Assembly: GCF_001677955.1 (NCBI RefSeq)
Contig: NZ_LELA01000056.1
Location: 1 to 58,481 of the forward strand
DNA from: Chryseobacterium sp. BGARF1
GTDB lineage: Bacteria; Bacteroidota; Bacteroidia; Flavobacteriales; Weeksellaceae
Reading direction: 5' to 3'
DNA: 58,481 bases
Positions 50,382-58,481 of this stretch are shown here, one piece after another. Position numbers and translations under genes: made by a program. Within the stretch, counting starts at the first letter, position 1; every line of letters begins with the position of its first letter. The notes beneath the pieces were generated by a model that saw only the letters and a list, made by a program, of their open reading frames with translations, searched no databases and had not been told where the DNA came from.

Positions 50382-50389
50382 CAAAGGTA
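50382..50389 (-). promoter_or_regulatory. -7 box of der
   Basis: Minus-strand TACCTTTG, about 84 nt upstream of the ATG; the longest leader among the promoters called here. Confidence 0.45.
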
Positions 50390-50514
50390 AGCTTTTATTA
50401 TTTAAGCAATAGAAATCTCTTTGATTATGAATATGATATTTTGAAATAGTAGTTTTTTATCATTCTAATTTTTAATGAGCTTATACTCAATCGCCATAAT
50501 AATTAAAGCAAAAA

Positions 50515-50538
50515 AAAGACAGCCAAACGACTGTCTTC
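50515..50538 (-). terminator. Terminator of katG
   Basis: AAGACAG and CTGTCTT arms with an 8-nt loop preceded by a run of A on the plus strand. Confidence 0.75.
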
Positions 50539-50557
50539 ATAAAATATGACTTATAAA

Positions 50558-52855
<2,298 letters not shown>

Positions 52856-52886
52856 TTATAACTCTATTTTAATTTGTTTAACTCTG

Positions 52887-52894
52887 CAAACTTA
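52887..52894 (-). promoter_or_regulatory. -7 box of katG
   Basis: Minus-strand TAAGTTTG; katG ATG about 56 nt downstream. Confidence 0.5.
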
Positions 52895-52939
52895 CAATGC
52901 TTAATCAATAAACGCAATCTATCAATAATATTTTTACAA

Positions 52940-52954
52940 TAGTTAAAAACTATA
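52940..52954 (-). promoter_or_regulatory. OxyR-like operator upstream of katG
   Basis: ATAGTTAAAAACTAT is a 15-bp palindrome containing ATAG-N7-CTAT, the OxyR half-operator pattern. The second OxyR half expected next to it (ATAG-N7-CTAT) is only partly matched (ATAT on the minus strand). Position fits activation. Confidence 0.55.
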
Positions 52955-53171
52955 ACAAATTCTTAACTGTTAATTCTTAGTTGCCTAGTTTACAAAAAAA
53001 ACAATAATTCAATTAAGTTAATAAAATTTGGTATTACTTTAGATAAAAACCAATAATAAGTACTCATATTTAGAATAATTCAACTTAAAGTAATCATTTT
53101 AATATTTCTTCTATTTTTTCTTTCTTAAAAATTTAATATCTTTATTAGTTTAGAAATCCAAATCCCAGGGT

Positions 53172-53633
53172 ATGAAAAAAGTAATTATCGTTCTTCTTGT
53201 CGCATTTATTATCATTCAGTTTTTTCCGATTGATAAAACCAACAAACCGCTGAACCCGGGAATGGATTTTTTAAAAATTAAAACCAATACTTCTCCGGAA
53301 ATAGCAAAGCTGATTACCAACTCGTGTTACGACTGTCATTCTGACGAAACGAAATATCCTTGGTACACAAGTATTGCTCCGGCTTCTTGGTGGATAAAAA
53401 ATCACATTGATGAAGGAAGAAAACATCTTAATTTTTCTACATTTGCTACTTACGAACCGAAAAGACAGATCCATAAAATGGAAGAGTGTGTAGAAATGCT
53501 TGAAAAGCATGAAATGCCTTTAGAGTCTTATTTTCTGGGACATCAAGATGCAAAACTCACCGACGCTCAAAGAAAAGAACTGATTACTTATTTTAAGAGA
53601 GAAATTCGGGAAACAAAATTTAAAACAGAATAA
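53172..53633 (+). CDS. Haem-binding domain protein (CxxCH)
   Basis: A 153-residue protein of the Haem_bd family. The N-terminus is a membrane anchor or signal (about 1-20, KKVIIVLLVAFIIIQFFPI). The haem-attachment site CYDCH (52-56) is followed by the family segments DETKYPWYTSIAPASWWIKNHIDEGRKHLNFSTF and a C-terminal charged helix. Haem_bd proteins sit in the periplasm and may transfer electrons or bind haem for cytochrome assembly. It is 8 bp upstream of the DCC protein on the same strand, so the two are cotranscribed; a link between haem and thiol-disulfide chemistry is an attractive inference. Confidence 0.87.
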   Translation: MKKVIIVLLVAFIIIQFFPIDKTNKPLNPGMDFLKIKTNTSPEIAKLITNSCYDCHSDETKYPWYTSIAPASWWIKNHIDEGRKHLNFSTFATYEPKRQIHKMEECVEMLEKHEMPLESYFLGHQDAKLTDAQRKELITYFKREIRETKFKTE

Positions 53634-53641
53634 TAGAAATC

Positions 53642-54055
53642 ATGCCTGAAATCTGGGAACAAAAACATATTGTATTTTTTGACGGCGAATGCGGCGTATG
53701 TAATTTTTGGGTACAATGGATTCTTGAAAGAGATAAAAAAGATCAGTTTATGTTTGCTTCCCTGCAATCAGATTTCGGACAAAAATTTTTATCGGAGAGA
53801 GGTTTAGAAACAAAACAATTTAACACCTTGTACCTTTGGAAACCTCGTCAATATTATCTCATTAAATCTAAAGCTGTTTTAAAAATCGCCAATCTTTTAG
53901 GCGGAATTTATAATTTATCAGTTATCGGGAAATTAATGCCCACATTTATAAGTGATAAAATTTACAACAAAATTTCTGAAAACAGAATGAAGCTTTCAGC
54001 TCAAAAGTGCTTCCTACCGGATCAACATCAGAAAAAGAAATTTATCGAAGTGTGA
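53642..54055 (+). CDS. DCC family thiol-disulfide oxidoreductase-like protein (DUF393)
   Basis: A 137-residue protein of the DCC (DUF393) family. The defining motif FFDGECGVCNFW (Asp14, Cys17, Cys20) is intact, followed by VLKIANLLGGIYNLSVIGKLMP and a basic C-terminus. The family has a thioredoxin-like fold, and partners and substrates are unknown. It starts 8 bp after the haem-binding gene stop codon, and no terminator separates them. Confidence 0.9.
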   Translation: MPEIWEQKHIVFFDGECGVCNFWVQWILERDKKDQFMFASLQSDFGQKFLSERGLETKQFNTLYLWKPRQYYLIKSKAVLKIANLLGGIYNLSVIGKLMPTFISDKIYNKISENRMKLSAQKCFLPDQHQKKKFIEV

Positions 54056-54160
54056 TTTGGTTCAGATTTTGGTATCTGATAAATATAGGAATACTTTAAA
54101 TATTTCCATTAAATTTTTATAAACATTTAAGTTTTTCGGAACATTATTTTTATTAATCCA

Positions 54161-54168
54161 TATATTTG
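54161..54168 (+). promoter_or_regulatory. -7 box of DUF4290-murA
   Basis: TATATTTG ends 6 nt before the ATG at 54175, another nearly leaderless start; it also argues against the TTG at 54166. Confidence 0.5.
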
Positions 54169-54174
54169 CAGACT

Positions 54175-54828
54175 ATGGAATACAATACCCAAAAAACTCA
54201 TCTCAATATGCCAGAATATGGCAGAATTATACAACAGTTGGTTGAGCGTTGCAAAGAAGTTTCAGACAAAGACGAAAGAAACGAAATGGCAATGGCAATC
54301 ATTGATTTTATGGGTCAGAGAAACCCACAGCTCCGCGACGAAGAAAATTACAAACATAAACTTTGGGATCATCTTTACATTCTTGCCAATCATGACTTGG
54401 ATGTAGATTCCCCATACCCTTTTCCTACAAAAGAAGAACTTGAAGAAAAACCAAAAAGAATGGAATACCCGAAACTTCAGGGTGATTTTAAATTCTATGG
54501 AAAAAGTATTCTTCAGTTAATTGAAAAAGCAATCGAACTAGAAGCAGGCGACGAAAAAGAAGCCCTGATCGAGGTGATCGCCAACAATATGAAAAAGTCT
54601 TACAATGTTTATAATAAAGAACATGTAACCGATGATGTAATTTTCCGTCATTTAAAAGAACTTTCAGCAAACAGATTAGACCTTACTAATATTGAAAGCT
54701 TAGATAAAAGTAAAATTTACTACGCCAACAATGCCAACAGGAATAACAACAATAAAAACAATAATAACAGAAATCAACCCGCAAAAAGAAGATTTAACAA
54801 TAATAACAATAATCACAACAGAAGATAA
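54175..54828 (+). CDS. DUF4290 family protein with Asn/Arg-rich tail
   Basis: A 217-residue cytoplasmic protein of a Bacteroidota-specific family (DUF4290), mostly helical, beginning MEYNTQKTHLNMPEYGRIIQQLVE and containing YKHKLWDHLYILANHDLDVD. The last 35 residues are a low-complexity tail rich in Asn with Arg/Lys (NNNNKNNNNRNQPAKRRF type), probably disordered and RNA- or DNA-binding. Its stop codon overlaps the murA start codon (TAATG), so it is translationally coupled to cell-wall synthesis. Function is unknown; the start at 54175 (not the TTG at 54166) is chosen because the -7 box covers the latter. Confidence 0.85.
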   Translation: MEYNTQKTHLNMPEYGRIIQQLVERCKEVSDKDERNEMAMAIIDFMGQRNPQLRDEENYKHKLWDHLYILANHDLDVDSPYPFPTKEELEEKPKRMEYPKLQGDFKFYGKSILQLIEKAIELEAGDEKEALIEVIANNMKKSYNVYNKEHVTDDVIFRHLKELSANRLDLTNIESLDKSKIYYANNANRNNNNKNNNNRNQPAKRRFNNNNNNHNRR

Positions 54829-56135
54829 TGAGTGGAACATTTCAAATAAGGGGAGGAAAAAGACTGCATGGAGAAATTACTCCACAAGGAGCTAAAAATG
54901 AAGCGCTTCAAATTTTATGTGCAGTTTTGCTAACGGATGAAGAGGTAAGAATTAAAAATATTCCAGACATCCACGATGTCAACAGGTTGATCGAGATCTT
55001 GGGAGATTTTGGTGTAAAAGTGACCAAAAACGCTCATGGTGATTATACTTTTAAGGCAGATAATGTCAATTTTGATTATATTAAATCTAACGAATTTAAA
55101 AAAGACGGTGCTAAGCTAAGAGGTTCAATTATGTTGATGGGTCCTATGTTGGCTCGTTATGGCGAAGCTTATATGCCGACTCCAGGAGGTGATAAAATAG
55201 GAAGAAGAAGATTAGACACTCACTTCCAAGGTTTAGTAGAACTTGGTGCAGAATTTCATTATGATGAGGAAGAATATTTCTACTCATTAAAAGCGAAAGA
55301 GCTTAACGGAAAATTTATCCTTTTGGAAGAAGCTTCTGTTACAGGAACTGCCAACATCGTAATGGCTGCAGCTTTAGCAAAAGGAAAAACCAGAATCTAC
55401 AACGCAGCCTGCGAACCTTACTTACAGCAACTTTGTAAAATGCTGAACAGGATGGGTGCGAATATCTCAGGAATCGGTTCAAATTTATTGACGATTGAAG
55501 GAGTAACTCACCTGAACGGAACTGAACACACGATGCTTCCAGATATGGTAGAAATCGGTTCTTGGATTGGTCTTGCTGCGATGACAAAATCTGAAATCAC
55601 CATCAAAAATGTAAACTGGAACCAATTAGGAGTTATTCCAAATACATTCAGAAAGTTGGGAATTCAGCTGGAACAAAGCGGTGACGACATCTACATTCCT
55701 TCTCAGGAACATTATAAAATTCAAAAATTTATCGACGGATCTATTCTTACGGTTTCAGATGCGCCTTGGCCAGGATTTACGCCAGATCTACTTTCTATTA
55801 TTTTAGTTGTAGCAACTCAGGCAAAAGGAAGTCTTTTGGTACATCAGAAAATGTTTGAATCGAGATTATTTTTCGTTGATAAATTAATCGACATGGGTGC
55901 ACAAATTATTTTATGCGATCCGCACAGAGCTACCGTTATCGGATTAAATCAGGAATCTCCGCTTCGTGGAACAACAATGGTTTCTCCGGATATCAGAGCA
56001 GGAAATGCACTTTTGATTGCTGCACTTTCAGCAGAAGGAAAATCAATTATCCACAATATCGAACAAATCGACCGTGGTTATGAAAATATCGATGGAAGAT
56101 TGAAGGCTATTGGTGCGGATATTGAGAGAATTTAG
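54828..56135 (+). CDS. murA: UDP-N-acetylglucosamine 1-carboxyvinyltransferase with Asp active-site variant
   Basis: A 435-residue enzyme of the EPSP-synthase fold that adds enolpyruvate to UDP-GlcNAc, the first committed step of peptidoglycan synthesis. Features are GGKRLHGEI at the start, GAKNEALQIL (21-30), and the active-site loop MPTPGGDKIGRRRLDTHF, in which Asp122 replaces the usual Cys (C115 in E. coli). Asp variants work normally but are not inactivated by fosfomycin. The start overlaps the DUF4290 stop codon by one base. A heptad tract and strong terminator follow. Confidence in the identity is very high. Confidence 0.96.
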   Translation: MSGTFQIRGGKRLHGEITPQGAKNEALQILCAVLLTDEEVRIKNIPDIHDVNRLIEILGDFGVKVTKNAHGDYTFKADNVNFDYIKSNEFKKDGAKLRGSIMLMGPMLARYGEAYMPTPGGDKIGRRRLDTHFQGLVELGAEFHYDEEEYFYSLKAKELNGKFILLEEASVTGTANIVMAAALAKGKTRIYNAACEPYLQQLCKMLNRMGANISGIGSNLLTIEGVTHLNGTEHTMLPDMVEIGSWIGLAAMTKSEITIKNVNWNQLGVIPNTFRKLGIQLEQSGDDIYIPSQEHYKIQKFIDGSILTVSDAPWPGFTPDLLSIILVVATQAKGSLLVHQKMFESRLFFVDKLIDMGAQIILCDPHRATVIGLNQESPLRGTTMVSPDIRAGNALLIAALSAEGKSIIHNIEQIDRGYENIDGRLKAIGADIERI

Positions 56136-56137
56136 TC

Positions 56138-56196
56138 TAGTTATTAGTTATTAGTTATTAGTTATTAGTTATTAGTTATTAGTTATTAGTTATTAG
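56138..56196. repeat. Perfect heptanucleotide tandem repeat (TAGTTAT)8.4
   Basis: Eight exact 7-bp copies plus three bases, beginning 3 bp after the murA stop codon. The unit differs from the GTTGATA tract at 18552 but has the same period and location. Confidence 0.95.
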
Positions 56197-56229
56197 CAAA
56201 ATTAATTTTTACTATTCAATTTAAAATAT

Positions 56230-56266
56230 AAAAAGCGTTCAGAATTAATTTTCTGAACGCTTTTTT
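56230..56266 (+). terminator. Terminator of murA
   Basis: AAAAAGCGTTCAG pairs with CTGAACGCTTTTT around a 10-nt loop; a strong hairpin with a T run. Confidence 0.85.
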
Positions 56267-56293
56267 ATTAGGAATGTAAATACTTAATCTTTA

Positions 56294-56326
56294 AGCCTTG
56301 TCAAGGTTTTGAACCTTGACAAGGCT
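56294..56326. repeat. Dispersed 33-bp palindrome, copy 3 of 3
   Basis: AGCCTTGTCAAGGTTT-TGAACCTTGACAAGGCT with arms as in copy 1 but a TTG centre. Lies between the murA terminator and the DUF2207-type gene. Confidence 0.9.
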
Positions 56327-56403
56327 CTTTATCTAAAATTAAGAGGAAAGAAAACTAATTTATTAAATCAAAATCATTTTCTAATGCTTTTAATGAAGAT
56401 TGG

Positions 56404-58398
56404 CTACCAACCGCCGCCGCCGCCGCCGCCGCCACCTCCGCCGGAAGATCCTCCACCAGAAGAACCGCTGGAACTTGATCCACCAGAATAGGATGATGAA
56501 CTTCCTGATGAACCTGATGAAGAAGATGAAGAACCGCTACTTACCGGAACTACTGTGGTTTCGTTAAGCGTACTTGTAAAAGCTCCTGCAAAGCTGTATC
56601 CAAAATTATACTGAACATTTTCATAAGGCTGAGCAGAATCAATGGTTTCCTGCAGTTTATCTCTAAACCTTTTACCCCAGATTCCTTCAACTCCAAAAAC
56701 AATAGCATACGGAAGAAATTTCTCATATACATCCGAAGTCATTTCCGGAGGATTATGAAATTGAAGCTGATTTTCTTCAGCGGCACTCAGATACATTTTG
56801 AAACCGTCAATCTCAGACTCCATTTTCACTTTTTCTTCGCTCGGTCTATTTATTAAATAACGGAATATTAAAATCGAAATAATTCCTAATATTAAAAATT
56901 TAAAACAGTTCGATTCAAAGGCTGTAACATCATCAGAATGTGCAAACGCCATGAAAAATATAGGAAGCGTTAATGTGAAAGAAAACATTAACACAACAAA
57001 AAAGATGACCTTATTTCCTTCCTGCCAAGTCAATACCAATACTGCAGCAAACAGGCTTGCAAAAACAGTCATCACAGAACCTATGAGTAATGTTTGAAAA
57101 CTCCAGGTTATTAAAGAACTTACAATTAATGCCAGAAAAAAAGTTATAAGAATAATCTTCAAGCCTTTGTAAACAATCTTTTTGTTGGAAACTTTTTCTA
57201 CAAAAATTTTATTTTCTTTAATGATAAAATTCTCAAAATCGTCAACCGCTTTTTTAATCTTAGAATTATAATTACCATTTACCGAAACTTCCTTTTCTTT
57301 TCCAAATAGCTTTTTTAAAAGTCGTTTTTGGTCGCTCTGCAAACTGTTGTTTTCTGATCCCAGCTTTTTTAAAATAAACATTTTTGAGAGAAAAGTTTTT
57401 TTAATGTCTTTCACCTCATCAATATCTACAAAACCCTTCACAGCGAGGTCAACAAGATTTGCCGTCACCAAATTGGCATCAAATTCACCTTTATCGATGT
57501 ATCCTAAAGATGCGGGCGAAAGATTATTAGGTGCATTAAACTGTGGAATCACTACCGGTCTCTCCGGATCTCTCCCGTATTTCTTCCAGTTTTTATAGTA
57601 GAAAAACAGCAGATAAAAACCAACAATAATTAATGAAAGGCTTGGCCAATTTCTATTAATCCATTTTGAAAAACCTGAAGGCTCTTTTAACACACCTGCT
57701 TTAAAACCTATAGCTATCGTAAGATTTTCGTGTGAGTTTAAATTTTCTGCATTAAATTCAATCTGTGTAGATGATATTTTTTTGCTGGTGCAATTCTGAT
57801 CTTTACTCCCTTCTCCGCCTGTATAACAAGAATTCTGGATGATATCTGCATTTTTAGGCAAACGAATTATTGCCTGAATGTTTTCAACAGGAAAAGACCA
57901 ATCGGTTCCGTTTACATTCCAATAAAATTCATCATAGCCTTTGAATTTACCAATCTGATCCTGCGTTTGATAAACAATTTTGTAGGTATAAAAACCTGAA
58001 GCAAGTTGCTCATCTTTATTTCCGATATAGATTGTAAAAATGCCACCCTCCTTTTTGGTTTGATAAGGTTCTTTTACACCCTCTTTTTCAACAGCTATGA
58101 TTTTGTAGTAAACACTTTCTTTTCTGCCGTTAATGTTTCTTACGGTTGGTAAAGCACGAAAAATCCCTCTTTTAATTTCATTTCCATTCGCAAAAACTTT
58201 GATGGTTTCCGTTACAGTAACATCAGCGTTTTCGGCAATAGTAATATCAGAACGAAAAGAAACAATTCTTTCCCGCTGAATATTAGTTTGATCAAAATCT
58301 ACAGAATCTTCCGGAACGACAGCCAATGTAGCGACTTCATTCTGTGCAAAAGCAAAAAGGCAGAAGAATAAAGCAATGACTTGTATACAATTTTTCAT
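56404..58398 (-). CDS. DUF2207-type membrane protein with poly-Gly/Ser tail
   Basis: A 664-residue protein with signal peptide 1-18 (ending FAFAQ), an exported N-terminal domain (DUF2207-type, with SDITIAENADVTVTETIKVF and KRGIFRALPTV), several membrane segments (around residues 250-275 and 430-520) and a large C-terminal region ending in Gly/Ser runs and a final GGW. The tail (last about 45 residues) is unusually repetitive, coded by GGN/TCN runs. The start at 58398 is chosen over 58464 because the extra 22 residues overlap the upstream gene and lack a signal. Function is unknown; a surface or envelope role is likely. Confidence 0.85.
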   Translation of the reverse strand: MKNCIQVIALFFCLFAFAQNEVATLAVVPEDSVDFDQTNIQRERIVSFRSDITIAENADVTVTETIKVFANGNEIKRGIFRALPTVRNINGRKESVYYKIIAVEKEGVKEPYQTKKEGGIFTIYIGNKDEQLASGFYTYKIVYQTQDQIGKFKGYDEFYWNVNGTDWSFPVENIQAIIRLPKNADIIQNSCYTGGEGSKDQNCTSKKISSTQIEFNAENLNSHENLTIAIGFKAGVLKEPSGFSKWINRNWPSLSLIIVGFYLLFFYYKNWKKYGRDPERPVVIPQFNAPNNLSPASLGYIDKGEFDANLVTANLVDLAVKGFVDIDEVKDIKKTFLSKMFILKKLGSENNSLQSDQKRLLKKLFGKEKEVSVNGNYNSKIKKAVDDFENFIIKENKIFVEKVSNKKIVYKGLKIILITFFLALIVSSLITWSFQTLLIGSVMTVFASLFAAVLVLTWQEGNKVIFFVVLMFSFTLTLPIFFMAFAHSDDVTAFESNCFKFLILGIISILIFRYLINRPSEEKVKMESEIDGFKMYLSAAEENQLQFHNPPEMTSDVYEKFLPYAIVFGVEGIWGKRFRDKLQETIDSAQPYENVQYNFGYSFAGAFTSTLNETTVVPVSSGSSSSSSGSSGSSSSYSGGSSSSGSSGGGSSGGGGGGGGGGGW

Positions 58399-58408
58399 AT
58401 CTAAAATT

Positions 58409-58481
58409 TTACCAGCCGCCGCCACCACCGCCACCGCCACCACCGCCGGAAAAACCGCCGCCACCAGATCCGGAACCAGAA
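58409..58481 (-). CDS. C-terminus of a second DUF2207-type protein (partial)
   Basis: The last 23 residues of an open frame that continues beyond the window end: SGSGSGGGGFSGG, then a run of Gly and a final Trp before the TAA at 58409-58411. This is nearly identical in style to the tail of the next gene, so a tandem paralog is inferred. It ends 10 bp upstream of the 58398 start codon, so the two are cotranscribed. Confidence 0.75.
   Translation of the reverse strand, partial: SGSGSGGGGFSGGGGGGGGGGGW

Noticed and set aside
56309..56491. A plus-strand ORF with a run of prolines.
   Set aside because: It is the antisense reading of the poly-Gly tail of the DUF2207-type gene.

Overview
The window is about 58.5 kb of an AT-rich chromosome from a Flavobacteriales bacterium, most likely Chryseobacterium or a close Weeksellaceae relative (Bacteroidota). 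This is inferred from the gene repertoire (DUF6341/DUF6427/DUF3109 block, DUF6261, DUF4290, OstA-like protein beside a Fur-family regulator, CarboxypepD-reg TonB receptor), from many Bacteroidota-type -7 boxes (TAnnTTTG) and from the families of intergenic repeats. I see no rRNA or tRNA gene, no transposase, no CRISPR array and no prophage. The window is ordinary chromosomal backbone with short accessory stretches between genes.

Layout. 0-7 kb: HU protein, pdxH and yqgE (divergent), a degenerate class IV aminotransferase, a START-like protein, a class III aminotransferase, then fur-ostA. 7-18.6 kb: kup, PDH E1-beta, DUF2147, an LTA-synthase-like sulfatase, pssA, an exonuclease, DUF2007, a fumarylacetoacetase-family hydrolase, a universal stress protein and the DUF6341/DUF6427/DUF3109 block. 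18.9-25.3 kb: M16 peptidase with a LolA-like periplasmic protein, a DUF6261 protein behind a 42-bp repeat array, and trigger factor. 25.4-29.3 kb: a candidate metal (probably zinc) acquisition locus made of a His-rich lipoprotein, a ZnuD-like TonB receptor and a small Cys/His exported protein. 29.8-35.5 kb: ABC-F ATPase, a two-component system with a separate multi-pass membrane protein, an unknown protein, and an M15-like DUF5715 protein. 35.7-40.7 kb: aquaporin, MmcB-like nuclease-fold protein, LuxE-like acyl transferase, lpxH, queD-type enzyme, YIP1 protein and thioesterase. 41-45.6 kb: the glyoxylate shunt (aceB-aceA) divergent from a RamB/ScfR-type regulator. 45.8-58.5 kb: ComF, a haem-motif lipoprotein, upp, der, katG, a haem-binding protein, a DCC protein, DUF4290-murA, and two tandem DUF2207-type proteins with poly-Gly-Trp tails, the second cut by the window edge.

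How the parts fit. The glyoxylate shunt has its own divergent regulator and a perfect 14-bp palindrome between the genes. katG has an OxyR-like palindrome about 50 bp upstream of a good -7 box. fur and ostA form one unit, and MurA carries Asp instead of the usual catalytic Cys, which predicts intrinsic fosfomycin insensitivity. Several -7 boxes end only 3-6 nt before the start codon, which predicts leaderless or nearly leaderless mRNAs.

The most unusual signal is between genes: a 33-bp palindrome in three copies, heptanucleotide-periodic tracts at seven or more sites, hairpin arrays whose stems change sequence but stay paired, a 3 x 42-bp array, and MITE-like inverted repeats with GCAAAG-type ends. 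All functional calls come from reading the sequence and family knowledge; no database search was run.
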